Positions 23,770 through 35,842 of a stretch of DNA of 64,000 bases are shown here, one piece after another (the first letter of the stretch is position 1; each line of letters begins with the position of its first letter). Position numbers and translations under genes: made by a program. Origin of the DNA: Phylloscopus collybita (Eukaryota; Chordata; Aves; Passeriformes; Phylloscopidae); NCBI GenBank assembly GCA_027886175.1, contig JAJNNQ010000024.1, forward strand, positions 30,421,001-30,485,000, written 5' to 3'. The notes under the pieces are model-generated. The model was not told the DNA's origin, made no database searches, and saw only the letters and a list, made by a program, of their open reading frames with translations.

Positions 23770-26700
23770 TGGGGAAGGTAAATAAAGGGCAGGCTGAGGA
23801 ACCGTGCCTCGTTACCTGCTGCTGCTGCTGGCACGGACCGAGCATTTGGGCCGGGAAGGCAGAGACGGCTGCCTAACGCGCCCCAATGTTCCAGGGGCCC
23901 CGCGGACGCCTGGAAGACAAAGAAATCCTCGTTAGCAGAAGTCAGAGCTGCCCACAGCCATTTCCTCATTGGTTCCCTTCATCTGTGCCTCTTACGTAAT
24001 CCTCACCCAACAACTAACTCTGACCTCAGATGAAGGGCACCCTGAGTGAAGGACGGCTCTGATTTGATCCTCAAAAGTGACAATTCGTATTTGGGATGCT
24101 ACAGCCAGCTTGTGGTGGCTGCAGCTCGCGTTGCGTGGCAGCGATTGCTTTCAGAATATTTTGCTCGTGTTAAGAGTGTGTCTGTCACACTGTGAGTGAG
24201 AACCACGACCTCCATCTGTGCTACGTTAGCAAAGAGAGGCTCACAAAAAATCACGATTGAAAACATCCCCTCCCCTTTCCAGTCTTCTGACAAGCTGTGT
24301 CACCCGTCTACTCCTCTTGCTTCCTCTCCTTGCGTCGCCTACCCTGCTTCCCAGCCCTCCTGCAGGGCTTATTTAAATGTGCTGCCTCTCAGGAAGCCAT
24401 TTCCCAATGCAAAGTTGGCCGGTGGTTAAATTCTTGGGTATTTCCTCTTAACTTCAGTATACGGCATCGTGAAAGAAGAGCAAAGCGGATTATCTGCCGG
24501 GATTTTTAATGGACACAGAAAAAGAAAGATGAACGGCGTGGGTTAAATATATAAATGCATTCAAACACATTCCCTCTGCACATCGAGATTTTGCTAGTTT
24601 TGCGCTAAGTGAAAGGACTGATGTTCTCCGTTTCTGGATTTATGTAAATCTAAGAAAATTTAATGCAAATACACATCCTTCTGCTCTTTTGTTATTCAGC
24701 AAATAGTTTGGAAGAGGTTTGGAACCACTTAGGAGTTAGCTCAGTAAATATAATTCTTAAAATATCCAGTTATTGTGTTTTGCTTTCGCTCAGAAAATGG
24801 CTCATAGTTACTTAGTTCAGCCTTCAAAAATAAACACAGAAGTCACCATCCCCTCTGCCCCCATCAGAGCACAGTGACACGACTAGCAAGGTAATAGACC
24901 AAAATGCATAAATAATTGCTTCTAGGTGCATTCACCCCGCATTTTCTGGGAGCAGAAAAATAGATACCACGCATGAAAGCCCAAACACATCTCAACCACG
25001 TGCTCACATATGATGGCACACGCCTGCAAGCTCAACACACGCCTCAATAGAAAAGTACCATACTTTCTACGCTCACAGAAGGAAGAGAATGTTACAGAGG
25101 GCGAAGATCCCCTCCGTACAGAAACAAGCACGTACTGCCCCTAAGCATATGCACACATCTCCACAAACACCAAGCACAAGCAGGGTACGGCACCAAAATT
25201 GTGACACTGTACGGAGAAAACGACACTCCCATTGTTGTCTGGGCTGAAGGCAGACACGGACAGTGTCTGTTCCACACAATGATCTCTTATGTAACTTCTG
25301 CACCTCCCTCATTTTGTCTAAGGACATAAGTCCCCGAAAAGGATGGAATATATTCTGCTGAGTTGGCGAAGCAGCTACAGACAAAGACTAGAGAACATAC
25401 TGAGCAGGGACTGGCATCTGCAGAGCGCACAATGAGTGTACTTGCGTTTGCAACAAAGGGGAAAGCACAGATGGGAGAGAGGAGCAGGGAAAAGCTGCAG
25501 ATCGATCTGGCAGGCGAAATGCAGAGTGGCACAGATTAGGTGGAGGAGCAGAAGTCACAGGGAAGAGCTAGGTGAGACAGTCAATGGATACCCTCAGGGC
25601 TTGAGGGAAGCAGCTGCACACTAGAAGCCCAGGGAATCTCACCACCAGGAGCCAAAGGGCAAGAAGAGTCAGAATGCAGAAACAGGCAGGTCACAAGGAA
25701 TGAAGAAGAGTTTCACGTTGGATTTAAGGAGAAAAGCATAGTTGATACAATTATGCAGGGCAAAATGGGACATGTGAAAAACCCAGGAGGGGATGTGAGA
25801 TGAATTTTGTACCTAAGATACAGGATGTCACAAAGGAGAGGGCGATGGGAAGTGCTGCCGAGAACACAGCTAGGAGACAAATGCCAAGCAGCAACAGAGG
25901 AGGTAAAAATTGCAAAGGGGATGTGGTGGGGAGCGTGGAAGGGACAATGTGAGGTTGCACACTGCAAGGGCTGGGGAGGAAAGGAGAGGTCGCTGCTGCC
26001 ATGCATGTTTGTAGTGCTGACCAAACAGCTCTATCCCACAGGTGGCTGGAAACAAGCTCCCCTTGCACAAACAGGTGTTTGTCTATTTGCATCCATGGGT
26101 GCGCAGTCTGTGTCAACACGGAGCTTTGGGCACGGGAACATCTCCCAACATAATTCTTTACTTTCTCCCCTCTAGGATGTTGTGTCAAGGCCTGTTTGTG
26201 CATTAATGTGAAGATGTCTTTGCCAAGGGATACGTGTCGATGTAATTTTGCGTTTTCAGTAGTTGAGTGTGTAAAGGAAAAGGATAAATTCCTGGATTGG
26301 TGAGAACAGCAGAGCAATGAGCCACATACCTTCTGACAAGCAGAAGCAGAGATGAAAAGCATCTGGCCACTCTATAGATTATTTTTTTTTTTTTTTGGGG
26401 GGGGGTGTCATATTTTTAGGTGGACAAGGAAATTAAGATGTATCTAGAAGGTGTATCTAGAAATTAAGATTTTCTTCTTGCAAACGAGAAGGATGAAAGA
26501 GGGGTACTTGAACCAAACCAGGGCTGGAATGCTGACAGCAGCTAGACCTGAGAAATTGGCCAGATGGGTTTTGTGAAACAGTAGGGGGAAAAAAAAATTA
26601 GTGCATGCATTTTCATAATTTGGTTTATTTTGGTACTAGTCTAGATCTGTGCGTCTGAGTTACAGGACTGTTTTTGGGGCAGGCACTCTGCACTGTGTGT

Positions 26701-27340
26701 AGCTGGGAAGAACGTTAATTAGTCAGATCATGAGAGAAGCAGCTGTAGCTGTGGAGGAGACGAGATGACAAGGTGGGGACCTTCTACCTCCCTGTCACAC
26801 AGATTATAATTTATCCAATCTCTTCCATACTTTCCTTCAGTAGATACGGACTCCAGTGCCCTCTGTTCCATGAATACCAATGGCTTTTGCTGTTAAATGC
26901 TCGTACTGAGACACATTTGATTAAACTCAAGAGCACCAGCTCTAAATCCTGACTTTGCACAGAGGCTGAGTTTGCATCTGAAGGACATGGGCTTGTGTAC
27001 CTCGATACATTTTTCCACCAGATGCATTAATAACCTTGCCTTGTACCTGCGAGAATGACTGAGTACACGTGTACGCCCCTATGCGCTCATGTGCACGCTT
27101 AGTTCTCTATGTAGGTAGGCCTGCAAATGCATGCAGATTTATTTTCTTTTTTCTTTTCTATGAGCCTGTGACTAAGAGCAGGACAATATAAGCCTTCTGG
27201 GCAAGGTGAAGGGAATTTAGCCATCCCAGTCTGCTCAAGCCGATAAACAACGGGCTGAAGCGCAGCTACAGGAACATCTGTTTGGTTAGCAACAAATCCC
27301 TGCAGCTGCAAGTCACCACCTGCGGTTCTGCAGGAAGGAC
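23770..27340. other. Intergenic, MLF2 to PTMS; no gene seen
   Basis: Mixed-composition sequence with no recognisable coding exon. A T-run followed directly by a G-run lies at 26382-26406. The rest contains no repeat family that I can identify by eye. Confidence 0.5.
26382..26406. repeat. T15-G10 homopolymer junction
   Basis: Fifteen T residues are followed immediately by ten G residues. Such junctions are slippage-prone and can also be assembly or sequencing artefacts. Confidence 0.85.
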
Positions 27341-27543
27341 CTTTGGCTAAAGGGAGACTCGGACTTGGGCGGTGATCCTTCCCAGCCCGCAGGGAGGCAC
27401 CGGCAGAGCGTCTGCCGGAGCCCGGGTTCGAGGCGGGCGGGCGGCAGGGGTCAGTATTGCACGCCGTGCGCTGCCCGGCCGGCGGCCCGGGGCGGGAGGT
27501 CGGTCCCGGGCGAGTAGGAGCCGAGCCCAGCGGGACAATGCCC

Positions 27544-27594
27544 GCGGCACGGCGACGGGAGCGGCACGGCGACGGGAGCGGCACGGCGACGGGA
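27544..27594. repeat. Three perfect 17-bp units in the PTMS CpG island
   Basis: The unit GCGGCACGGCGACGGGA occurs three times without change (27544-27560, 27561-27577, 27578-27594). Confidence 0.95.
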
Positions 27595-27722
27595 GGGGAG
27601 CGGCGCGCCGCCCGCGCCCTCGCGCGCCTTCCCGCCGCCCCACGTGCCAGCGGCCCCTCTCGCCTCGCACTGCACCAAACGGCCCCGCGCCCCCGCCCGG
27701 CCGGCGCGCCGGCCGCCGCCAG

Positions 27723-27804
27723 CCAATGGGAAACCTGTTGCCAGGCAGACAGCTCATTTGAATGGCCCAATCAGGCGTCCCAGCCCGAGCCCCTCCTTAT
27801 ATGG
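27723..27804. promoter_or_regulatory. CCAAT/CCAAT/CArG cluster upstream of PTMS
   Basis: CCAAT at 27723-27727, a second CCAAT near 27767-27771, and a perfect CArG box CCTTATATGG at 27795-27804 (consensus CC, six A/T, GG, the SRF site). GTTGCCAGGCAGAC between the CCAAT boxes resembles half of an RFX X-box. The cluster reads like a compact promoter or serum-response enhancer. Its target, PTMS or an unannotated transcript, is not shown by the sequence. Confidence 0.55.
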
Positions 27805-28615
27805 GGACCGGGGGATGCGAGCGCTAATCCGCCCCCCACCGCCACCTGCCCCGCCCACTCCCTCCGCGAAGCACCGCCCACCCCCTGCCTGAGGCCCCGC
27901 CCACTCCCTCCGCCGCGCGCAGAGCGCGGGAAAAGCGCCCAGCGCTGGGCGGGCAGGAGCGGGGGGGGGAAGGTGGGGAGGAGCCCCGCCGCCGGGAGCG
28001 CTTCCAGCGGGAGGAAGGGCGGGCAGCTGGAGTGGAAAATTCCAGGCAGGAGGCCGCGTGTCGCCAGCGCTGCCCTCCCACACGGCCCCGCAGCGCCGCT
28101 TCTCGCCTCCCCCGGATTCCTCCTGGAGAGCCAGCCAGCCTGTACGGGCGGCACCCCGGGCGTGCTGCGGACAGAAGGCTCGGCTCCCCTCCCTGGACAC
28201 TGCCCGTCGGAGCCGCAGCGCCGCGGAGCGGGGCTTTCGGCTGGCCTCGACGGGGCCGTGCGGCGCCTTTCGGAGACCCGCGGTGCGCCCCCGCTGCCGG
28301 GCGGCCGCAGCTGAACGCACATTGTTCTAGCGGCCCGTCCCTCTCTCCTCCCTCCTCCGCCTCCCGTCCCTCTCTCCTCCCTCCCCAGGTCCCTCCTTCC
28401 CTCGTCACCGGCGCTGTATAAATCCCCTGCCCCGGCGGATCCCCCCACCGCGGGAGACCCTGGTACTTTGGCCCCCGGGGCGGGATCCTGCCGCCGCCTG
28501 CGGACCGCTGGGACTTTGCGCTCCCGCCGCTGACCCCTCCTCGCTCTCTCCCTCCCTCCCTCCCTCCCTCGTACGGTTCGCACCGGCCTCTTCCCTTCGC
28601 AACCGGGGGGCCAGG

Positions 28616-29138
28616 ATGTCGGAAAAACGCGTCGAGGAGGCACCGGCGGAGCTGAGCGCTAAGGTGAGACACCTCCCTCCCCACCCGCTCCCCTCTTTCC
28701 CATCCTCGCGACCGGCCGCGCTCCCGACGGGAGGGGCGGGGGAAGCGGGGGGAGCCGAGGGCTCCGTGAGGTGCCCTGGCGGCGGGGGGCGCGCGCGGCC
28801 CCTCGCGCGCCGCCCGGCCAATGGGGGGGCGGGGGCGGGCCGGGGGGTTGGAGGCGGGGGGGGCCGGGGGCCCTCGCGCCCCCCGCCCCGCCCCCGCCCC
28901 CCATTGGCCGGGCGGCGCGAGCGCGCGCTGTGTTCGGCTCCGCTCGGCTCCGCTCGGCTCCGCTCGGAGCCCGGGCCGGGGGGGGGCGGGGGCGGGAAGC
29001 GGTGTCACGGCGGAGCAGGAGGAAAGTTGTGTGGACACAAAGCGCGGGCCCTCGGATAGCGGGGAAAGGAGGAGGGAGGGGTGGAATGGAGAGAGCCAGA
29101 GAGAGAGGTCCGGAAACGCCTCGATCCTACGGACAAGG

Positions 29139-29188
<50 letters not shown>

Positions 29189-31174
29189 AAACCGTTAAAA
29201 CTCTTCCGTGCCGCTTCTGGTTTCCACACGCGTGTGCGGGCTAAAAGTAGCTCTGACGCGCGTTCGCTGCTGTTTTCCTTTGTCAGGCGGGCGGATTTAA
29301 CGCCTAATATGTCTCCTCGCCCGCTGTTCCGCCTCTCCTCCAAGCCTTCTTTGTTTAGGCATCCCCGTCTTTTATTGCCGCTGACCGCCGGAATGTTGTT
29401 GGTTTTTTTTTCCCCCCTCCCCCCGCACCTAATTTCATATATAGGAAAGGAAAGAAAAGAAGGAAAAACTCGAAGAGAAGGCAGTCCACAAAGAAAAGAA
29501 GAAGGAGATAGTAGAGGTGAGGCCCTTCTGAGGGACAGATTTGGCGGCGTCGGGGAGAGGTTTTTGTGCTCGCTGTGGGTAATGAATTTGAAGGGAATAT
29601 GGGGGATTAGGGAAGAGGGCAGGCCGAGGGAGCTCCAGCGCAGGGGTAGAGTGAGCTCTTGGATAATTGTGGAGAACGAGCCTTGAAGGACTTAGTGTAG
29701 TCAGCACAGCACATCAGGGAGGAAAAAGGTCAAAGGAGGGGATGGAGCCGAGAACAAGTGGGAGGATGTGGCACGGGAGATGTGGTCCTGCGCCCACTGA
29801 GGTATCCTGAGGTGCACAAGGAGCATGTGTTGGAGAAGGTGGGGGGAGGAACGGGGAGGAAACGCGCACAGATTGATGGAGGTCGGGAGGGATCTGGAAG
29901 CAGATGTACCGTGAGCCTTGGCTAAGTCATTAGCCTGTAATCACAGAGATGCTTTGGTTGTTGGGAGGGATGGCAGCAGCTCATCAGGATGTAGGCTCGT
30001 GGGAGACAAGGAGCTTCGTGCTGTTGGGGTTGGACTGGAAGGATTGGCTTTGTGAAGGAAGGCTGGCTGGGAGGAGTGTTCAGCAGGGGTGGTGGGAATA
30101 ATGGTGTCGAAGTAACAATGCACTCAATGCACACCTGAAGTGGCTGAAGCCCTGGAAATTGTGCTTGTAGCAGAGAGCACATGGAAATGCCATCCTGACA
30201 CCAGTTTCTGCTCTGACCAATTTGTTTCATTCAGGATGAGGAGAACGGAGCTGACGAGGATGATGAAGAGAATCCCGATGATGTGGATGAAGAAGAAGGT
30301 GGTGATGAGGATGAAGGTAGGGAAAATTGAAGGAATAGGAGGCTGCAGAGGAATAGAGGATTGTGGAGGGAAATTCCTTCTCTGAGCCCTCTTGACTGTG
30401 AGATTACATTCCCTTAACCTGTGATTTTCCTTTCTTGCTTGTGCTTAGAAGCAGATGAGAATGGGCAAGAGCAGGATGGCCACGCAGAGAAACGATCTGC
30501 AGAGGAGGAGGAGGTGAGTAGTAGTGTGAGAATAATGGTGGGGAGAAGGAACGAGGCTACTTGCTCTTTGTTGATCAGATCCATGTGGATGCTGCTGCTG
30601 AGAATCTCAAATTGGCCTCAGGTCTCATTGCTTCAGCAGCAGACGGGTGAACAAATCTGATGTGGCAAGGGGGTAGTAAATCACTGTAGGCTCCTTGCAG
30701 GATCCAGGTCCTTCCACTCAGCAGTCATGGTGCTGAGTGAGAGAGAGAGAGAGTCAAGGTGCTGGAGGTTGTGCTTGGCGATGACCTCTGAACTACCTCT
30801 GTCTTCTGGGCTTCAGGCCAGGGAATGGACTTGTAAGAGTGCACCCTGGGGTCTGTCTGCAGTGCTGTGAGCCTCAGCTCTGGAAGTAACAGAATGGATG
30901 TGGTGTCCCTCTGAATGGAACTGTCCACATCTTAACCAGGACCAACACAACAGCTGTCAGGTGCTCCAGGGTGCTTTAGAGGGGAGTAGATTTCGGGTGG
31001 GCCTAACAGAGATTTCCATGTGGAGGAAAGGGCAGCAGTTAGGAGTTTTGTGGAGAAATTATGTACCTTGGGGTGGTGACGGTTTGGTGGTAACTTTTTT
31101 TTTTCTCCCCGTGGCTGATGCAGGATGAAGTGGATCCAAAGAGACAGAAGACAGAAAACGGCTCTTCGGCTTGA
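28616..31174 (+). CDS. PTMS: Parathymosin
   Basis: Five coding exons: 28616-28663, 29445-29516, 30235-30316, 30449-30513 and 31124-31174. They join to 318 nt and 105 residues (human PTMS 102). Parathymosin is a small, intrinsically disordered, very acidic nuclear protein related to prothymosin alpha; it binds histone H1 and affects chromatin compaction. Seen here: MSEKRVEEAPAELSAK (exon 1), a Lys/Glu-rich helix-like stretch KEKKEKLEEKAVHKEKKKE (exon 2), then Asp/Glu-rich residues 41-92. The end DEVDPKRQKTENGSSA (exon 5) contains the nuclear localisation signal PKRQK and is PTMS-like rather than PTMA-like. Phases agree at all junctions. PTMS is in the same orientation as LAG3 downstream and divergent from MLF2. 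Confidence 0.95.
28795..28930. repeat. Inverted repeat carrying two opposed CCAAT/GC boxes, PTMS intron 1
   Basis: The left arm (about 28801-28840) contains CGCCCGGCCAATGGGGGG followed by GCGGGGGCGGG. The right arm (about 28884-28925) contains the reverse order, CGCCCCCGCCCCCCATTGGC then CGGGCGGCGCGAG. The arms are near-perfect reverse complements over some 35-40 bases. CCAAT is at 28818-28822 and ATTGG at 28903-28907, so the boxes face opposite ways about 80 bases apart. It lies 130-270 bases inside intron 1. Confidence 0.85.
28936..28968. repeat. 10-bp GC-rich triplication
   Basis: Three consecutive GGCTCCGCTC units directly follow the right arm of the inverted repeat. It is a short tandem expansion inside PTMS intron 1. 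Confidence 0.8.
29145..29184. repeat. Poly(T) run of 40
   Basis: Forty consecutive T residues in PTMS intron 1. It could be the tail of an antisense retroposed sequence or simple slippage; no flanking element was identified. Exact length is unreliable in most sequencing data. Confidence 0.9.
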
Positions 31175-32085
31175 GTCCTCCCCTCCCATCCCCCCTGTTC
31201 CGTCCATCTCTCCTCCTCCGTTCCAGCCTGTGCTTGCACTGCCCATTAGCCTCTGGCTTCACACAATCTCAGATGAGGAAAGATTAGAAATGCTCTCAAA
31301 CGGGAAAGACAGCAGTTCCCTTCTCACCCAAAGACCTAACCCGTCCATGACATTCCCCAGCTGAAATTACCCCAGTTCCCTGCAGCCCTTCACTGTGCCC
31401 CACTTACCAGTGCTCCTCTTCCCTCAAGAATCTCATGGTTTCCTGGGCACACAACCTTGCCAGGCGCTTTCACGTGGCAAAGCAAGCACCTCCCATCCCC
31501 TTGTCACCTGCCCGCCTGTTTTTGTCACTGGTATGAGATTCTTGAGAGCTCCTGCTCCCCAGCCCTGCTGCCAGAGCTCCTCCCTGAGCCAGGAGGTGCA
31601 GGCACAGATCTCATGGTGCGTTCCCCAGTCCTAGGCCTCTTCTCATCTGCTTTCCCGCTGAACCCTGAGAGACAAAGAATATTACAAGCAAATAATGGTT
31701 CTATTAAGCGACACACGGAGACAAGATTTATTTTAAGGTTTTCGTTTGTTTTTTTTTTTTCAAAGTTTACATGACAGCAAGCTGGCCCTCGTGAATTTTT
31801 CGGAAAATAAGGGTTGCTTTTATATATGAATTTCATCTGAGCTGTGTATTTTTTTAATTTGGAGGCTTTTTTAAAAACAAATCAAGAGAGAAACAATTGG
31901 GGACCAAACTTTTGATTTCCATTTTTTCCCTTCAGATTTTCTTGTGACCATTTTTTGTAAATTAAAGGCAATATAGCCACAGCGTTTTCTATGGCACAGA
32001 CATCACGAGGATGATAGATATAAATATATATATTGTTTTCAACAAGCACTGTAAATAAAAGCGTTTAAAAATATTTCAAACCGCT
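31175..32085 (+). terminator. PTMS: PTMS 3' UTR and poly(A) signal
   Basis: AATAAA at 32054-32059, preceded by a long AT-rich UTR with T-runs and TATATA stretches. The UTR is about 0.9 kb, and the sequence turns GC-richer just after the expected cleavage site (near 32075-32085). Confidence 0.8.
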
Positions 32086-32089
32086 GGCG

Positions 32090-35000
32090 TGGATGGCTGT
32101 GTCTTCACATCCTGCAGGGGCCGGTGGGAGTTGGCTTTGTGGGAAGAGGGGGTGGCTTGCCCAGCAGTGGGCGGAGAGGGAGGCGGAGGTTGATCAAAGG
32201 GCGTGTGTTGGTTGTTTAAGGGTCCCTCGGGGCAGCGCGTTTGGCTCCTGCTGCCCTTGTCACGCTGCAGCTACAGCGAGGGCATGGCACAAAGGCAGGA
32301 CGGAGCTCCAGGGCTGTCCTGAATCTCGTGGAAACTGCTGTTGGGCCTCAGCACCGGGCAGAAGGGGTTTGGAAAGGGAAAGCAAGCTGTAGCTTGCTGG
32401 CTGCAGCCCGGTGTTGCTGTCACCTTGCGCTGCCCCATGGCCCCCTGCCCTGGCTGGCTTCAGGTGTGACTCACACCAGCCGCAGAGAGCAGGGAGCCTT
32501 TGTGAGAGGCAAGAGCTTCAGTTCTTTCTCCTACCAGCTGCCTTGGGGAGAGCTGTCAAGCGTTTGTCTTTTTATCTCTGCAGACCTCTAAAGCTGCCGT
32601 TCGTGTTTCTCCCCTTTAAAACTCGTGCTTCGGCAGTCGCGCAGCGAGCCACCGGGAGCTGTAAATAATACCAACTTTTGTGAGCGCCTCAGCGCCTTTG
32701 TGCTGCTCCGGCTGCCGCAGCGGATCAGACACTGGCAGCGCAAACACTCGCTTGTCTCCAGAGGGGCAAAGCATCCGCCGGCATTCTCTCCAAACGCCGG
32801 TGTCGGGCTGCAGGGACAAAGCTGCTGCCAAGCCCTGGGTGCCTCCCGGCTGGGATCCCGCTGCACATCAGCCCCGCAGCCCTTCCCGGGGGAGCTGCCG
32901 GCAGCTGGAGCCACAGCCCGGCTTGGGCGCCTTCCCCCGAGAGCCGCCTTCCAGGAGCAGGTCGCTGCTGCCCGGGAGTGACTTGGACACCCCTCCCTGC
33001 TCCCGCCTTGGGCGCTGGGATCCACGGGCTGCTCCAGCCCGCGCCTGCCTCCGAGCCGCGCCGTTACTATTTGGTATTCCCAACATTCCTCCCTTTAAAA
33101 AAAAAATAAAATTACAGATTCTAGTCTCTGTTCCTCTGTTCCAAGTCCTCAGGACTTCCCCAAACTTTCTGCTCGGCAGCCGGCTTTTACTGCTGGGTAC
33201 TGAAGACGAATTATCAGCGGATGATACAATCTCTGCACAGGCAGATTACAGTTTCCATACTTCCTCCCCACCGCCGCTGCAGGGCCTGGCTAGGGGTAGT
33301 GAAGGATGTGCTCGCCAACGAGAAGTTATGGAAGCGTAATTCCATCTCTGCTTCCCGTGTGGATGCCACACCAGTACCACTGTCCCTCTCCAGGCTGTCA
33401 CCCAGACTGAAGTGGGGCAGCAGCTGATTGTTAGGCCAGCTCTAGCAGGGTGAGCAGCCACCCTCCCTTTCCTCTGAGGGAAATACTACAGGACAGAGGG
33501 AAGTGGCAAAGGGCTGTCAGACAGCTTCTCCATGTCTCTATGGGCCCCCGGATGCCACAGTTTCTACTGTTTCTCCCATTTTACTCATTTTTATTTAATA
33601 TCTTTGTCATTGTCTGTGGATAGTTAGAAGATGCAGCTAGAGATACAGAAATAGAAAAGTATCTGCTTTGGGGTTTTTTTCATGTTGGTGACCTGCAGGG
33701 CATCATGTCTGACTTGAGGTGAGGGCTACAGATAACACGATAGAAAATCACACTGTTTCTTCCTTTACTGTAGATTGCAAAGATCCATGCTGTATCCAGT
33801 GGTAGGTGTTTGGGCTGACAGAGTGAATTCAGCAAGCAGTTGCATAGGTTTCCAGAAAAAGTTGAGATTGCAGGACTTTGCCCTGCACTTCGTCTCAAGC
33901 CTGCCTGTGTGCTTGGTTTGTGTCCGAGCCTGCAGGCTTATTCATCTTTCATCCTAATTCTTCTTCCACACTGAGATCAGTCATGTCGTGCTGGTGTCAG
34001 CAAGGTAAGAACAAAGCCTGTCTTCACCAGTGATTCCTCAGAAATGACGATACCTTTTCAGGGCCTTATTCGCTCTCCTGGGCTCTGTGCTAATTCTCCG
34101 CTCATTTCATTTAATTCCCGTGACCATCTGTTAACCTCATCAGCTGGGGGCAGAACTCCCTCAGCTGTCCCTTCCTCGCTTCCCATGGAACCTGCTGCAA
34201 GCTTACAGCAGATCTGGTCCTGCCAGCCAGGCAGCGCTGGAGATTTCCTTCTTTCTCCTCCTCCTCCTCCTCCAGGTCTGCTTGCTTTGAGGGAATTGTG
34301 GAGGTGTCTCAGTCGTGCTCTTGCAGGCTCTGCTGAACGTCCCTCTAGACTGACAATTTCTCCTTCTGATGGCTTTTTTTCTGTGGTCTGGAAAAGCAAA
34401 CGCTGACACCCGTGCAGAGAGCAGGCAGAGCCACCTACGGGGTGGTAGCTGGGTCCCTGTCCTAGCTTGCATGAGGGCCTTGGCAGGATCACTGGACAGG
34501 TGGGACCTGGGCCCACCAGGGTGATGAGCAAACCTCCTGAAGGCTGTGGTTGTGAGAGGGGTGCCAAACCCATCAGGACAGCTCTGGCTGCTGCAGGTGA
34601 GCAACAGCACTGCCTTGTTGGGTGAATAAAACCAGATGATGCTTCTGGTTAAGCAACCTGATGGAGCTTTGGAATCAGCTCTGATGTGACCAAGGGAGTT
34701 GGGCTAGGGATCTTGAGACGTCCCTTTTCAATTTCTTTGATATATGAAGAAATAGAGGCCTGCCATGGAAAATGTGAGCTGAGTCTGAAGATATTTTGAA
34801 GTGCTGAGCCCAGAAATGAATGCTCTTTGTATTTTTTAGCTGTCACCTTCTCGTTTCCCCTTAGGCAAATGATCCCCTCTGTCCAGCTTCTTTTGTCTTT
34901 CACACCAGTTTTAACTCAATGGACGACACAAGACTGGAATCATTAAAACCAACACATGGGCAGAGTCATGAACCCTCCTTCAGACCTGGAAAAAGTGAGC

Positions 35001-35410
35001 CCTCCAGCCTCTGCTGGTCTGGGAGAAAAACCCTTCTTGCTTCAGGAAAGTCCATAATCACCTTGTGGCACTAGCTTTAAAAAAGCAGTGAAGACCAATT
35101 ATTTCTCCTCTCCCCCTGGGATCAGGGGCTTCTTTAGTCCCTCTGCTTAGGAGACACATTGCTCCACCACTTCCCATATGCCATATGGGAAGCTGAAACA
35201 ACTCGCCTTCCCAGATCCTTAAGAAGCCGGTGTACTTTTCCCTCCCACCTCTCTCCCTTATTTCAAACACAGAGCCTAAGACAGCCATGCTCGTGGCTGC
35301 TCCAGTCTGTTTTCTCAGGGAAGGAGTCTGTGTTTATGTGTGTGGGCTCAGGCTCAGGACATATTGCAGATGGACAGGATGTCTCATCAATGGGTGAATT
35401 TGGGGTTTCC
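32090..35410. other. Spacer PTMS to LAG3, first part; no gene seen
   Basis: No supportable coding exon; the 219-codon frame at 32680-33339 shows no family pattern. A perfect palindrome with 11-base arms lies at 35170-35192. In mammals PTMS and LAG3 are close neighbours, so an extra gene is not expected here. Confidence 0.5.
35170..35192. repeat. Perfect 23-base palindrome
   Basis: CTTCCCATATG, a single C, then CATATGGGAAG: 11-base arms that are exact reverse complements around one central base. Confidence 0.9.
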
Positions 35411-35413
35411 TCC

Positions 35414-35842
35414 TGTGGTGAGTTGATCCCAGCTGGACTCCAGAAGTCCACCAAAGCCACTCTAATGCTCCCCTTTGCAACAGGATAGGGGACAGAAAAA
35501 TACAGCAAAGGCTCATGTCAAGAAAGGTTCATGGGTCAAGATAAGGTCAGGGAGAGATCATTCACCAATTACTGTCACAGGCAAAACAGACTTGACTTGG
35601 GGAAAATTTAATTTATTAATAATCAGATCAGAACAAGATAATGAGAAAATAAAACTGAATCCTTAAACACCTTCCTCTCACCCCTCCTTTCTTCCTGGGC
35701 TCAATTTCACACCCATTTTTCTCTACCTCCTCCCCTCCAGCAATGCAGGGATTTGCAGCCAGTTCATCACGAGTAGTTTCTCACAGAAACCACTCCTGGA
35801 GTCCCTCCATGACTAAAACCTTGCCATGCAAACCCAGTACTA
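35414..35842 (+). mobile_element. LTR-like passerine repeat, internally deleted copy
   Basis: It starts TGTGGTGAGTTGATCCCAGC and continues with AAGATAAGGTCAGGGAGAGA, CAATTACTGTCACAGGCAAA, ACAGACTTGACTTGGGG and CTACCTCCTCCCCTCC. It ends near AACCTTGCCATGCAAACCCA GTAC. The same blocks occur at 55135-56174, but the roughly 600-base central part of that copy is missing here (junction near 35765-35785). No retroviral coding sequence is attached. I recognise the repeat from songbird genomes but cannot give a firm family name. Confidence 0.75.

Larger units (their letters stand above)
27350..28615 (+). promoter_or_regulatory. PTMS: PTMS CpG island, promoter and 5' UTR
   Basis: A CpG island of more than 1.2 kb upstream of the PTMS start codon. 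A TATAAA box at 28417-28422 implies a start site near 28447 and a 5' UTR of about 170 nt. That UTR includes a CCCT-rich pyrimidine tract (28547-28570). Just upstream of the TATA box is a longer C/T tract (28325-28395) in which a block of about 20 bases, CGTCCCTCTCTCCTCCCTCC, recurs. A second cluster about 650 bases upstream (27723-27804) has two CCAAT boxes and a CArG box and is listed separately. Use of the TATA box is inferred. Confidence 0.7.

Noticed and set aside
23031..23969. 312-codon minus-strand frame and similar plus-strand frames of 223 and 238 codons over the GC-rich array
   Set aside because: They are produced by a tandem repeat without stop codons. Unit length varies between about 22 and 27 bases, so no constant protein frame is kept.
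27824..29038. 404-codon minus-strand frame, with 285- and 290-codon neighbours, across the PTMS promoter
   Set aside because: CpG-island composition removes stop codons. The frames have no domain pattern and overlap the PTMS promoter and first exon.
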